A DNA stretch of 64,000 nt from Sipunculus nudus (taxonomy: Eukaryota > Annelida > Sipuncula > Golfingiida > Sipunculidae). Position numbers and translations under genes: made by a program. Where the stretch lies: contig CM049309.1 of the NCBI GenBank assembly GCA_026874595.1, positions 2,206,076-2,270,075 on the forward strand, written 5' to 3'. The notes below the pieces were generated by a model. The model saw only the letters and a list, made by a program, of their open reading frames with translations, ran no database searches and was not told the origin of the DNA. Below, piece after piece: positions 24,094 through 32,790 of this stretch; the stretch's first letter is position 1, and each line of letters opens with the position of its first letter.

Positions 24094-27000
24094 TCAAGCC
24101 TTTATTTCAAATCCAAAAGGAAATGTTGTAAACATATCTAACGGATCACCTTCACGCCAAAAGCGGCGTTTGTCGTACACCGCTGTGTACAGCTTGTCTA
24201 AAGAAGTGGATTTCACCAACCCTTCCTTGCTCCTCACCACGTAAAAATCTACGGGCAAATTTATACCGTTTTGTTCACGTTTTTCCAACAAAGCTTCCAC
24301 CATGTATTTCAAATCATCAATGGCCACTCGCTTCCCCACGTGGAAACCTCTGGCTTTTTGACAGGTCACAGTTTCACCTTTTGGGCTTTTCCCAATGTAT
24401 CCATAATTTTTTGGTCCTCCGCTGACGAACCGTGTGATGACACCTCCTTCCATCTCGTCAGTCAGATCTCCCAACAAGTGCCCTGTGGGTGGCATGGGGT
24501 CCTCCCGTTTGGAATGAAACACGACCGAATCAGTGTCGAAATACAACACCCTCTGATCTAAAAAGTCCAAAACTCTATATAATTCCAACCGGCCGTAACA
24601 AGTTGTGAATGCCGCGATCACAGGATTATTAGTCTTCCCCAGCTCGTAATCTGTTTCCTTTGGTTTCCATTCAATTTGCAGCAAATGGTCCCCCAAATTC
24701 ACTATTTCCATCACTTCTTTGGTGTCATCGTGTAAAATGGATATCAGGTCGTCATAACTGTCCACTTGTTTTCTTTGCATTAGCCCGTCTTTTTGCCCAA
24801 ATTTTCCCCATAAGGTGTTCAAGGCCTGTTTTGCCACAAAACGCATGGAAGGATTGTGAGCCACCTCTTCCGGGTTTATTGTAACCCCTTGCTTTTCTTG
24901 CAATTCAACCACGTACTTTTCTCTCTCGTCCAGGTCATCTGTAGGCCAACCGGAAGCTTGGGTTTTCAACTGGTACCATTTTTCGATATAAGAAGCGAAA
25001 ATGTTCTCCCAGGTTTTCCATTCCCAAAGTTCGTAACCTTCATAAAACACATACCCTTTTTCCAAGGCTTTCAATGCTTCCGGTGTACACCAACACCCCC
25101 TCAAAACGCGTTCTGCTTCTGTATGGGTGCACGGCTCCCACTGGTTTTGCGTTTCGGCGCATTTCGCACACAACGGGAACATCAGCTTACCGCATGTCCG
25201 GTAGGGTAAAACGGGGTTGAATAGGTGTCGGGGAGGTAAAAAGGCGGCGCAGATAATCCCGCCAGGGCTTTCGAGCAACTGTTTTTCCGTTGGCTTCTGA
25301 ATCACTTGCGGTATACCTACAGGGTAACATTTGGTTTTCTGGACGTATGGATACATGGAAGTGACATCGTAATAATCGATTCTCTCTCCATCTTTGACTT
25401 CTCTGAATAAACAAGTTGCGTTTGTCCTTCCCCCGAAAAAAGCCTCACGTGGTTGTACATGGTACTGCGGTGTTTTCATCAAAGGACTTTTCCGGACAGC
25501 ATATTCGTGTTCCCAGAGTACCTCCACTTGGTAACCTGCGGCTTTCAACTCCTCTTGCTTATCTATCTGTTTAGCGTAGGCCACGTAGTTGGGCATGTCC
25601 GTGTTAGGAACTGTACCATCGGGCTGCGTGCACAGGACACAACCGTGCCACACGCATCCGTTAAATTCGTAGACGGTGGACGTTTCGGGGCAATACCCAT
25701 CGACGGAGACGTATTTTCCATTCTTTAACTGGACCCGACACTCTTTCCCGTTCCAAGTGTCGCTGCCGCGGCGGATGTGGAAATCTGTTTCCGTTTGCTT
25801 TTCCGCCAGCCACAGGTCGGCTATAACTGACAGGTGTGTGCGAGTGATCTGCGGTGGGATCATAGCAATCTGGTTCTCACACAAATAATTTAACCGGTAG
25901 TCTTTCATGCAAGCGGAAGGTAGGGTCACCGCGTGCAAAAAGAGATCAAAGCCTGCTTTTTTCATGTACGATTCACGGAATTTTAAACATCCTTGTTTAA
26001 GAAGTTCCACATCACTGTTGCAATACTGGAACAATTCTTCACGGTGGTTCCATACGTACCCGCTGTCCACTTGGTTCGAATGCCACTCCAAAAACTCGGG
26101 ATCGCCTACTTGTTTAAAAAACCGCACGGGTGGTGTCTCCCCGACGTAATTAATATTTTCCGCTGTGTTAAACTCATATGGGAAATACCCTTTCTTCAGT
26201 TCTTTCAACCCAAACGCTTTAGAAAATTTTGCCAGGCCTATGGGGATCAGATTTAAACTGTCTTTAAAATCTACCCCACACACTGTCAAACTGAGTATAC
26301 GCAGTCCGCGTGTAAGCAGTGATGTGGCGGCCATCCCGCGTGAAATAAGGTATTGTTGTAAAAAACCCCCATCGTAACCGCCGAAATTGTGAGCAAAACA
26401 AACAGGTTTGTTTTTCGGGTCAAGCTTTAAAGCGGGACCAAAAATCCAATCAAAAAATACTTCTGCTGAATGAAAGCGGCGCTGTGTGCAAATGCAGCCT
26501 AAGTTGGCGGTGAGTACCTTCTCCATTTCCACATTCTTCAAACAAGTTGCGCACACGTAATGGCACACCACAGCATTCACTGTGTGTGTACGCAGGCCTT
26601 TTTTGCCCTCAGGTTCTGATTGTACGCATTCTGTATCCCAAAAAATGTACGGCCGAAAATTTGCCCGGGCTATCTTTTCACCAGAGAGCGCACGCATGTA
26701 ACAAATGTGGTCGCCTCCTTTTTTTATTTGTACGTAACATATTTTGCAGGTGTACATGTGACATTTATGTTCTCCGTTTTTTATTATACCCCTGCACTTT
26801 GGACATACCCGCCGCCTTTCGCAAATCTTATGTTTGTGCCCGGGTTGTTTTAAAGAGTGGTTCTTAAAGCACCCCTCCCCTAAAAATCCATACCACCCGC
26901 ATTCCTCACATCTACGAACATTGTCACCCCGTGGTAAAGTGCACGGCGGGCTGTATCCGCAATGTTTACACGTGCCCTGGCACAAGTGTGCACCTTTATT

Positions 27001-27906
27001 TCTCACGGCTTTGCAACATGCCCAACATATGTCACGCTTCGTCTCTAAATGGGATTTTATCTTCAAAATCCCCACGGTATGGTTACCTACAGCTAAAATG
27101 TACAGCGTGGGGTTCTTTGGATTCCAGCTAGTAGATCGGAATAAAATTTCGCTTGCTTTGCGCCCGTGAAAAACCAAAATGTTTTTATCCGGAAACTGTT
27201 TGGCAATTTCAGCCATGTCACGCACGGTTACGAAGGTTGTTGCAACTTTAGCTTTTTTTTTCACACGGGAAATTTCCTCTACCCATAATGATATTTCTTT
27301 GCCAGTAAGTGGTCTCTCCCTTCTCAAAGAAACGTTTTCCCCTCTTTTTCTTTTTATTCCTCTTAACTTTGTGTTATCTTCCATCCAGCACATAAATACC
27401 ACGGTAGCAATAAAACAATCTTGTGTCAAAAATGTGGTGTTAAAGTGGCCAGGGTCTACATACGTATGTGGGTTAGCTTTGATCAATTCTTCCAAAGAGT
27501 AATTGGGTGAACCTGAAATTTGTGGCAATTCTACCGATTTCAGCTCCAGTTCAAAATCTTGGTCTAACTTGAAAGACTCGTTGCTGTTGAGGGTTTTCTC
27601 GACTTGTGTCATAATGTATTCTAAGGTCAGGTCCTCTTTAATCAACCATTTGGTGTTGAAGGCTTTGTTTTGCAATCCGGGCGATGTCATGTTGACTTGC
27701 ATGTAGGTGTTTGCCGGCTTGTCCTTTTTCCATTCTTCTAACAAAGGTTCGAACACGGTATACAAAGCATTGTATGGTTTCATTTGGTCCAACTTTTGTA
27801 AATCTGGTTGAATTTTCAAAGAAATTCCCTTTTTCCTGAACTTGTTGAACATACTCTCCCTTTGGAGTGTCACAGAAAAAGGCCCGGTGTCGCTGTTGAA
27901 CGTCAT
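24094..27906 (-). CDS. polB: Protein-primed family B DNA polymerase
   Basis: 1270 residues from the first in-frame ATG (27906); the frame is open upstream to ~28026 without ATG, so a spliced 5' exon is possible. After a ~290-residue N-terminal region comes a Cys/His-rich zinc segment (~294-402). The 3'-5' exonuclease has FWDTE (D424), HNFGGYD (~506-512) and YCNSDVELL (~628-636). A nuclease-like block EFNGCVWHGC (~747-756), characteristic of Polinton polymerases, precedes the palm: DVTSMYPYV (motif A, ~847), KQALNTLWGKFG (motif B, ~1026) and YFDTDS (motif C, ~1122). GPKNYGY (~1164) matches the KxY region. All catalytic residues are present, so it replicates the element from a protein primer at the TIRs. 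Confidence 0.95.
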   Translation of the reverse strand: MTFNSDTGPFSVTLQRESMFNKFRKKGISLKIQPDLQKLDQMKPYNALYTVFEPLLEEWKKDKPANTYMQVNMTSPGLQNKAFNTKWLIKEDLTLEYIMTQVEKTLNSNESFKLDQDFELELKSVELPQISGSPNYSLEELIKANPHTYVDPGHFNTTFLTQDCFIATVVFMCWMEDNTKLRGIKRKRGENVSLRRERPLTGKEISLWVEEISRVKKKAKVATTFVTVRDMAEIAKQFPDKNILVFHGRKASEILFRSTSWNPKNPTLYILAVGNHTVGILKIKSHLETKRDICWACCKAVRNKGAHLCQGTCKHCGYSPPCTLPRGDNVRRCEECGWYGFLGEGCFKNHSLKQPGHKHKICERRRVCPKCRGIIKNGEHKCHMYTCKICYVQIKKGGDHICYMRALSGEKIARANFRPYIFWDTECVQSEPEGKKGLRTHTVNAVVCHYVCATCLKNVEMEKVLTANLGCICTQRRFHSAEVFFDWIFGPALKLDPKNKPVCFAHNFGGYDGGFLQQYLISRGMAATSLLTRGLRILSLTVCGVDFKDSLNLIPIGLAKFSKAFGLKELKKGYFPYEFNTAENINYVGETPPVRFFKQVGDPEFLEWHSNQVDSGYVWNHREELFQYCNSDVELLKQGCLKFRESYMKKAGFDLFLHAVTLPSACMKDYRLNYLCENQIAMIPPQITRTHLSVIADLWLAEKQTETDFHIRRGSDTWNGKECRVQLKNGKYVSVDGYCPETSTVYEFNGCVWHGCVLCTQPDGTVPNTDMPNYVAYAKQIDKQEELKAAGYQVEVLWEHEYAVRKSPLMKTPQYHVQPREAFFGGRTNATCLFREVKDGERIDYYDVTSMYPYVQKTKCYPVGIPQVIQKPTEKQLLESPGGIICAAFLPPRHLFNPVLPYRTCGKLMFPLCAKCAETQNQWEPCTHTEAERVLRGCWCTPEALKALEKGYVFYEGYELWEWKTWENIFASYIEKWYQLKTQASGWPTDDLDEREKYVVELQEKQGVTINPEEVAHNPSMRFVAKQALNTLWGKFGQKDGLMQRKQVDSYDDLISILHDDTKEVMEIVNLGDHLLQIEWKPKETDYELGKTNNPVIAAFTTCYGRLELYRVLDFLDQRVLYFDTDSVVFHSKREDPMPPTGHLLGDLTDEMEGGVITRFVSGGPKNYGYIGKSPKGETVTCQKARGFHVGKRVAIDDLKYMVEALLEKREQNGINLPVDFYVVRSKEGLVKSTSLDKLYTAVYDKRRFWREGDPLDMFTTFPFGFEIKA
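24101..24106 (-). terminator. Poly(A) signal AATAAA inside the last polymerase codons
   Basis: Plus strand TTTATT. On the minus strand AATAAA is part of the Glu-Ile-Lys codons just before the TGA at 24094..24096. Confidence 0.5.
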
Positions 27907-28101
27907 TCTTGCTTGCGTGGAAAAACCCGCGGGCGGGCAACACTGGGGCTTTAAATAAGCTGGGATCAGTGCAGTTTTTCCGTGTGGCTTCCGGGAGGTC
28001 CGCGCATGAGCAATGAGTTTTCCCACCTTGCTTCCGGTTTGACTCTATAAAACACCGCAACTACGCTTTACCCTTCACTTCGCATTTGAGCACAGAGCAA
28101 A
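27907..28101. promoter_or_regulatory. Divergent promoter region of polymerase and right-arm gene
   Basis: 195 bp between divergent starts. The plus-strand gene has TATAAAAC at 28046..28053, ~50 bp above its ATG. Facing the polymerase are ETS-type cores CTTCCGGGA (27988..27996) and CTTCCGGTT (28031..28039). No minus-strand TATA box is evident. Confidence 0.5.
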
Positions 28102-29673
28102 ATGGAAGAGAGCGGCAACGAAACACAATCTGATCACATTTCCATCTCCAGCATTGATCCCGACGACCAGTGCGACAGACCCCCCAACCCCCAGTCCACC
28201 TTATTGGAAGACGATTTTGCTAGGTGCGGTAATGACATGGAGCCAATCACAGTTAAATTTGAGGAAAACAAAGACCAGAACACGCAAGTAGACAACGGAG
28301 CAGAAGAAGAAGAAGAAGATACAGAAATAACCATCCATGAAGCCCAAAGGAAATATGACATGGAGAAAGTGGCCCAGTGGATGGAATCTAGTCAAGTGGC
28401 ACCAAGCCCACTAGATACCTTGTTTAACTGCTACATGAAAAAGACAGTTCCTGTCACTGAAGAAATGTGCAAAAAAGAAGCCGAACCTGTAAACTACCCC
28501 TGTGAAGACACGGGAGGTACTACTACTACTACTACTCCTTCCTCCACCTCCTTGTCCTCCTCCTCTTCCGATGAAGACGACTATGACAAAGGTCATTTTA
28601 TGTCAGGCATGTGGGAAGATGTCTTGTTCAAAGAACACAAAAGAAAAATGTCCAATGCACTCGACAAACTGTATGAGAGAGGTCATGACATTGTGGCAGA
28701 TTCCAAGAAAAGACCCAAAGATGTACCTCGTGGATCCTGGAACCCACCACGAATAACGCCATTTGTTTACCTGCTTGAAGAGTACCTAGACCCTATCCAC
28801 AACGCCTGTAACCACGGCCTCAGGATTCCAAACACACAGTACCGCTTGAACCTCATGTGCCACACCCTTCTCCTCCTGAACCAGAAGAAATTTCCAGAAA
28901 CTGTCATGGTAACCACAGACAAAAGAAAAAAGAGAACAAGAGGTTACCGTTATTTTACAGGATCACAGGAATATCCCTATTGGAAAGCCAGAATGGAAGT
29001 GGCTCTCTTTGTAACGGATGAATTCATCCTGGTCCGTCAAGACGAAATAAAACTGGACCTGGGAACTGGAAATGTGACAGGCCTCCTTGTCCCCAAAACA
29101 CGTTACTTCCTGGCCCAAAAATGGAGAGAAGAAAGGCCGACAGAACATGGCGTGGTCAAAGAAGTAAATGAAGATGTGTGGAAGGGAGTCGGTCTAGACA
29201 AAATAGTCGCCAAAGGAATGTTGTGTCCTAGAGCACTGGAAATGATGGCGCTAGCCGCCAACAACAAACGCTCAAACCAAAACGCCTACATCGATAGCTC
29301 TGGTTTCATGGCTGTAAAACGGGGAAATGACACCAGTGCAGATGTGTGTGTAAGAGTGTGGGATGTGATAGGTGAAAACGGTGAACGTTTCTCTTGGTGT
29401 TACGATCCAGATTATCAAATGATCATGTACACCCACTCAAAATTTGACGGTAGCATAGGAATTGTGGTGCGCCTCCAAGAGAAATACTTCACCCTCAACA
29501 ACATGGTGGAACTCATTAAAGCCATCTCTATTCCAGGCATGAACCATGAAATCGAACAAGCTGTCAACATTATGCTCCCATCCAAGTACAATGGCGCCTG
29601 TGGAACGTGCAAAAGATTGTACATTAAACAGAAGGATAATGAGAAGGTGTGCAACCACAGTGATGAGGAATGA
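28102..29673 (+). CDS. Acidic-N-terminus protein, possible DNA-binding/regulatory protein
   Basis: 523 residues, ATG start, TATAAAAC at 28046..28053. Residues 1-175 are acidic and Ser/Thr-rich with homopolymeric runs (EEEEE, TTTTTT, SSSSS then DEDDYD). Residues ~195-523 form a compact domain with PRGSWNPPRITPFVYLLEEY, KKRTRGYRYFTGSQEYPYWK, and a C-terminal C500-x2-C503...C517-x-H519 that could bind zinc. An acidic disordered N-terminus plus a zinc-containing C-terminal domain, encoded divergently from the polymerase, parallels the layout of adenoviral single-stranded-DNA-binding protein. I see no sequence signature proving homology. No Walker motif or LxCxE motif is present. Confidence 0.72.
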   Translation: MEESGNETQSDHISISSIDPDDQCDRPPNPQSTLLEDDFARCGNDMEPITVKFEENKDQNTQVDNGAEEEEEDTEITIHEAQRKYDMEKVAQWMESSQVAPSPLDTLFNCYMKKTVPVTEEMCKKEAEPVNYPCEDTGGTTTTTTPSSTSLSSSSSDEDDYDKGHFMSGMWEDVLFKEHKRKMSNALDKLYERGHDIVADSKKRPKDVPRGSWNPPRITPFVYLLEEYLDPIHNACNHGLRIPNTQYRLNLMCHTLLLLNQKKFPETVMVTTDKRKKRTRGYRYFTGSQEYPYWKARMEVALFVTDEFILVRQDEIKLDLGTGNVTGLLVPKTRYFLAQKWREERPTEHGVVKEVNEDVWKGVGLDKIVAKGMLCPRALEMMALAANNKRSNQNAYIDSSGFMAVKRGNDTSADVCVRVWDVIGENGERFSWCYDPDYQMIMYTHSKFDGSIGIVVRLQEKYFTLNNMVELIKAISIPGMNHEIEQAVNIMLPSKYNGACGTCKRLYIKQKDNEKVCNHSDEE

Positions 29674-30069
29674 CTGAAAGCGGTGGCGGGTGGGCTACTG
29701 ACCACTATCGCCCTAATAACTACCACCCGAATTGCGGTGAAGGGAGCATTAAAACTGCTAAGTTTTATCAAGGAAAACATGTAAAAATATATTTGTAATG
29801 TTCAGATCAGCTTATAAGGTGTTTTTAAAAGTTAAAATATTATATATTTTACTAGTTTAAGGTAAAGTTCCCGTTTGTTTCCGGTTGCGCATGCGCAGTT
29901 TTGTATTAAGGTGTTTTTCCAGTTATTTTCCGTTTGCGCATGCGCAGTATAATTTTCCCATTGGTCTTCCGGAATAAAGTTCATTTCACACACGACCGTT
30001 CTCATTGTATTCAGTAAGGGGTGTGCAGGATTGAATGCTGTGAGCTGATTGGTTGCTTGTGTTTGAATC
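29674..30069. promoter_or_regulatory. Intergenic region with two NRF-1 palindromes
   Basis: 396 bp without a credible gene. It holds ATTAAA (29748..29753), a likely poly(A) signal for the upstream gene, and two perfect copies of TGCGCATGCGCA at 29886..29897 and 29935..29946, 49 bp apart. Each is preceded by a TTTCCG core. NRF-1 binds exactly this palindrome. This is a plausible TATA-less promoter for the downstream overlapping genes. Confidence 0.55.
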
Positions 30070-31269
30070 ATGGTCCCGCACAACACTTGTCTACCCCTGC
30101 CCTACAATGGTTTTGTCACAACCCACACAGCTATATCTACCCGGCTCATGCCACACTCGCCACTTCACGCCATTAGATTTTGCTCGTTTGCCGAAATACA
30201 CGCCTGTCAAAAGATGGAGAATGGGGCTCAAGACTCTGCTGGCTTGTTGGAAGTTGAAGAAAGACAAGAGAATGAAAAAGAGCAATCAACGGGTAGACAC
30301 ATTACCGAGAACACAATTCAGTCAACCTATTTCGTCGCAAGAAATAGACAACACCATGAAAGAACTGGTGCAAGAAGAGAGCTGCTGTACCCACACGAAG
30401 GCAGCAATACCCCTACCATCAACGATACAACCCGGTGGCGGGGCAACGACAGCCAAGAATGCCGTGACAGAAGTCCACACAGGTCAGCAGATCCATGCAC
30501 CCCAAGCCAAGCCATTCAAGTGGTATGCTCCTGCCCTGGTGCACCAAGAAAACCAAGAAGAAGCAACACACGTAGCTGCACCACCACGACCACCGTCACC
30601 ATCAGCAGTACCTCGGGTGAGTCTCCATCAGCCACTGGTCAAAACCTCGCCTCCGCCTTACTCCCCAATACCCCCACCACCATTCGATCCCGCTCCCCTT
30701 CCCCACCAGTACCTGTCGTGTTTTACGATCCCCCAGCCTCCCCTTCCAGCAACAGCCCCACCACTAGAAACATTAGACCAGTTGGAGTTGTTGAGCCCAT
30801 GCGGCGAACAACTCCACAAAGAGCATTCTCCCCTTTCACTCCTCCAGGAACCCCGCCCCAAAACACCCAGCAGTTTAATCACAAGTGGCTGTCGGGATAT
30901 ACCTGGGGAACTGATGGAACTCTCGGCCAGGCTGACCTGGAGTACGAAAGACTGGCGCATGAAATCTACAGTGGTGGACCGGCAAACGTACCTGAAAATC
31001 CGCCGGTCGGCTTACAGAATGCTGGAACAAGTGATATCGCCAGTGGACAGAATGATTTTGATCAAAGCGTTGGCAGCACTTTTGCAGATGCTGGAAACGA
31101 AAACCTAGAGGACGAGATACAAATTGAAGGGTTTGAGAACGTTTCCAGCACCCCGTTACGTGCAGCATCCCTCGTGCTGGATTTGCTTCAAAATGCCGAA
31201 CATGTGCAGGTTTCCATGTACCATTTAGAAGATCGCCACAGAATACGAGTAGACTTTAACTTTTCTTAG
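30070..31269 (+). CDS. Right-end early-type protein, frame 1 (overlapping gene pair)
   Basis: 399 residues from ATG 30070; a second in-frame ATG at 30214 would give 351. The central part is Pro/Ser/Thr/Arg-rich and probably disordered (RSRSPSPPVPV). The C-terminal ~60 residues (TPLRAASLVLDLLQNAEHVQ...HLEDRHRIRVDF) look structured. The same DNA is open for 888 bp in another frame (see next entry), so either or both may be coding. In adintoviruses the terminal region facing away from the polymerase often carries fast-evolving accessory proteins, which fits, but no homology is visible. Confidence 0.5.
   Translation: MVPHNTCLPLPYNGFVTTHTAISTRLMPHSPLHAIRFCSFAEIHACQKMENGAQDSAGLLEVEERQENEKEQSTGRHITENTIQSTYFVARNRQHHERTGARRELLYPHEGSNTPTINDTTRWRGNDSQECRDRSPHRSADPCTPSQAIQVVCSCPGAPRKPRRSNTRSCTTTTTVTISSTSGESPSATGQNLASALLPNTPTTIRSRSPSPPVPVVFYDPPASPSSNSPTTRNIRPVGVVEPMRRTTPQRAFSPFTPPGTPPQNTQQFNHKWLSGYTWGTDGTLGQADLEYERLAHEIYSGGPANVPENPPVGLQNAGTSDIASGQNDFDQSVGSTFADAGNENLEDEIQIEGFENVSSTPLRAASLVLDLLQNAEHVQVSMYHLEDRHRIRVDFNFS
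30221..31108 (+). CDS. Right-end early-type protein, frame 2 (nested in the previous gene)
   Basis: 295 residues from ATG 30221, seven bases after the frame-1 ATG at 30214, an arrangement suited to leaky scanning. The N-terminus is basic (KLKKDKRMKKSNQR). The middle is very Pro-rich with a PPPY motif (TSPPPYSPIPPPPF), the type bound by NEDD4-family WW domains. The last ~65 residues are predicted amphipathic helix (YLKIRRSAYRMLEQVISPVD). The frame is open upstream to 30053 but only from TTG. Whether one, both or a spliced form is translated cannot be decided here. A donor-like GTGAGT occurs at 30617..30622 and a polypyrimidine-AG acceptor ends at 30749. Confidence 0.45.
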   Translation: MGLKTLLACWKLKKDKRMKKSNQRVDTLPRTQFSQPISSQEIDNTMKELVQEESCCTHTKAAIPLPSTIQPGGGATTAKNAVTEVHTGQQIHAPQAKPFKWYAPALVHQENQEEATHVAAPPRPPSPSAVPRVSLHQPLVKTSPPPYSPIPPPPFDPAPLPHQYLSCFTIPQPPLPATAPPLETLDQLELLSPCGEQLHKEHSPLSLLQEPRPKTPSSLITSGCRDIPGELMELSARLTWSTKDWRMKSTVVDRQTYLKIRRSAYRMLEQVISPVDRMILIKALAALLQMLETKT

Positions 31270-32144
31270 TTTTTAAATATGTGTATACTGTGCCAGTGGA
31301 CGTTATTTAAGCTTTTAAAAAATCAGTATTAAGAAGCCCCTGCGTATTGAGGGGAGCCCAAGGACATTTATTTTTTATAACATTTTTAGTTAGAACAAAA
31401 AGAAGAACACAACATTTCCCGCAAACTTAACATATTACATAACAGTACAAAAAGAAGAACACTCGTCGCAAAACAGACACAAATAACATAATTCAGAGCA
31501 GGGCACTTTCAGTTAGTAATTAAAATAATTTAAACTTTTTTTCAAATCTTTTGGTTGTCTTCCTACGTGAATGGGGGAGTGAAAGAAAATGTTGGTTTGC
31601 TGTGTGAAAAAAAAGTGAAACTGTGTAAGAATGCAAATGTAAAAATATGTCAGAAGCAAGAATGCTTAGAAAAAAATTACCCCTAAAACATTTAGGATAT
31701 GAAAATACAACCCTTAAAGTTTAAAAAATGTGGAAATTAAATACAAAAAGTTTCCTTCGAAATTTCATAAATAGAAAAAATTAAACTCAAAAGCTTAAAA
31801 AGTGAAAAAATAAAATGTAAACAGTTAAAAAACTAACCTCAAAACTCGCAATAATGGCATTATAAAGTAAAAAAACGTAAAAAATAAATACTAAAGTTGC
31901 ATTTTTACCACAATTTTAGCAAAAAACGTTATAAAAAAAGAAAAATAATGAAAAACATACAATAGAAAAACGCAAAAACGCGAATATAATATGAAAAACT
32001 TTTAAAAAAGTATCCTAAAAAACACATTTATGTGAAAATAAAACGCTCAAATTCCAAAAACATCATTTCAAATGCAAAAATCAATAGTTAAACTCTTGAA
32101 ACATTATAACAAAATTGAAAAACCAAATGATCCGACCACTCATT
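31270..32144. other. A-rich non-coding spacer before right TIR
   Basis: No reading frame on either strand. From ~31,600 to 32,140 the plus strand is very rich in A with long A runs, i.e. strongly strand-asymmetric. No gene, hairpin or canonical poly(A) site stands out. Confidence 0.7.
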
Positions 32145-32493
32145 AATAATTTTCCATCACGCCGCCAGGGGGCGACACGCTGCCTTAATTAAAACCAACC
32201 GGTCAATTAACACTTTCATTAATGCTTTCTCATCATACCACCAGGGGGCGACACCCGGCATTAATCAAAACCAACCCGTCATTAACACTTTCATTAATAA
32301 TTTATCGTCCCGCCGCCAGAGGACGCTCACTCTCGTGACGTCACACCAGCTCATTAATATGCATGAGAAGCCCACCCTATTGACCAATCAGAAGCCAGGA
32401 TTCAAAATGGGCCAAACTCCCCACCAATCAAAATAGGGCTAAAAATGGGCCAAATTTTCCCAAAAAATGGGCCAAATAGTTACATACACTACT
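32145..32493 (-). repeat. Right terminal inverted repeat (349 bp)
   Basis: Inverted copy of 875..1223. The CRE palindrome TGACGTCA recurs at 32336..32343. The two copies diverge only at CpG-type sites: TTTTGATT against TTTCGATT, and CACGAG against CATGAG. Confidence 0.95.
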
Positions 32494-32499
32494 TTGGTG
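32494..32499. repeat. Target-site duplication, right copy
   Basis: TTGGTG lies immediately after the last base of the right TIR. Removing the element and one copy restores a continuous host repeat resembling the one at about 63,672..63,720. Confidence 0.92.
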
Positions 32500-32790
32500 G
32501 CTCATAGATAAGTCAAGATTGAAACCAATATGTCCATCCAGCTGGAGTTATCATCTGGAAACAAATATGCAGACAGATGGCCCCTGTGACCTTGATGTTG
32601 TGAAACCAAAAATTAATCAGGTTCTTCCCCTATTGGCAAGTCAGCTATAACTGCAAGATGGAAAGTTTGGAATGAAAAGATTGGCCAAAAATGCATCCAC
32701 AATCTTTGAAAATATTTGGATCCTGTGACCTTGACCTTATGACCCAAAATCAATAGAGTTCTTGAGTTAGAGGTGGGCAATATGTAAGTA
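32500..32790. repeat. Host interspersed repeat, right part
   Basis: Continues the repeat cut at 868: ATAAGTCAAGATTGAAACCAATATG, ATCTGGAAACAAATATG, CCCCTGTGACCTTGA and GACCCAAAATCAATAG match modules at 63,680..63,960. Confidence 0.7.

Larger units (their letters stand above)
875..32493. mobile_element. Complete Polinton/Maverick (adintovirus-like) element, 31.6 kb
   Basis: The element is bounded by 349-bp terminal inverted repeats that begin AG and end CT, and it is flanked by identical 6-bp direct repeats TTGGTG at 869..874 and 32494..32499. AG ends and a 6-bp duplication are the known signature of Polintons. Inside are the diagnostic genes: protein-primed family B DNA polymerase, retrovirus-type integrase, FtsK/HerA-type ATPase, double jelly-roll major capsid protein and penton-like proteins. 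Every main reading frame is uninterrupted and the TIRs differ at two sites only, so the copy looks recent and perhaps still competent. The element appears visibly richer in G+C than the surrounding host DNA. Confidence 0.96.

Noticed and set aside
27907-28026. N-terminal extension of the polymerase
   Set aside because: It is open in frame but begins with GTG rather than ATG; a spliced exon cannot be excluded, so it is left out.
28102-31269. LxCxE (retinoblastoma-binding) motif in right-arm proteins
   Set aside because: Near matches such as LSPCGE were checked, but the spacing of Leu and Cys is wrong in every case.
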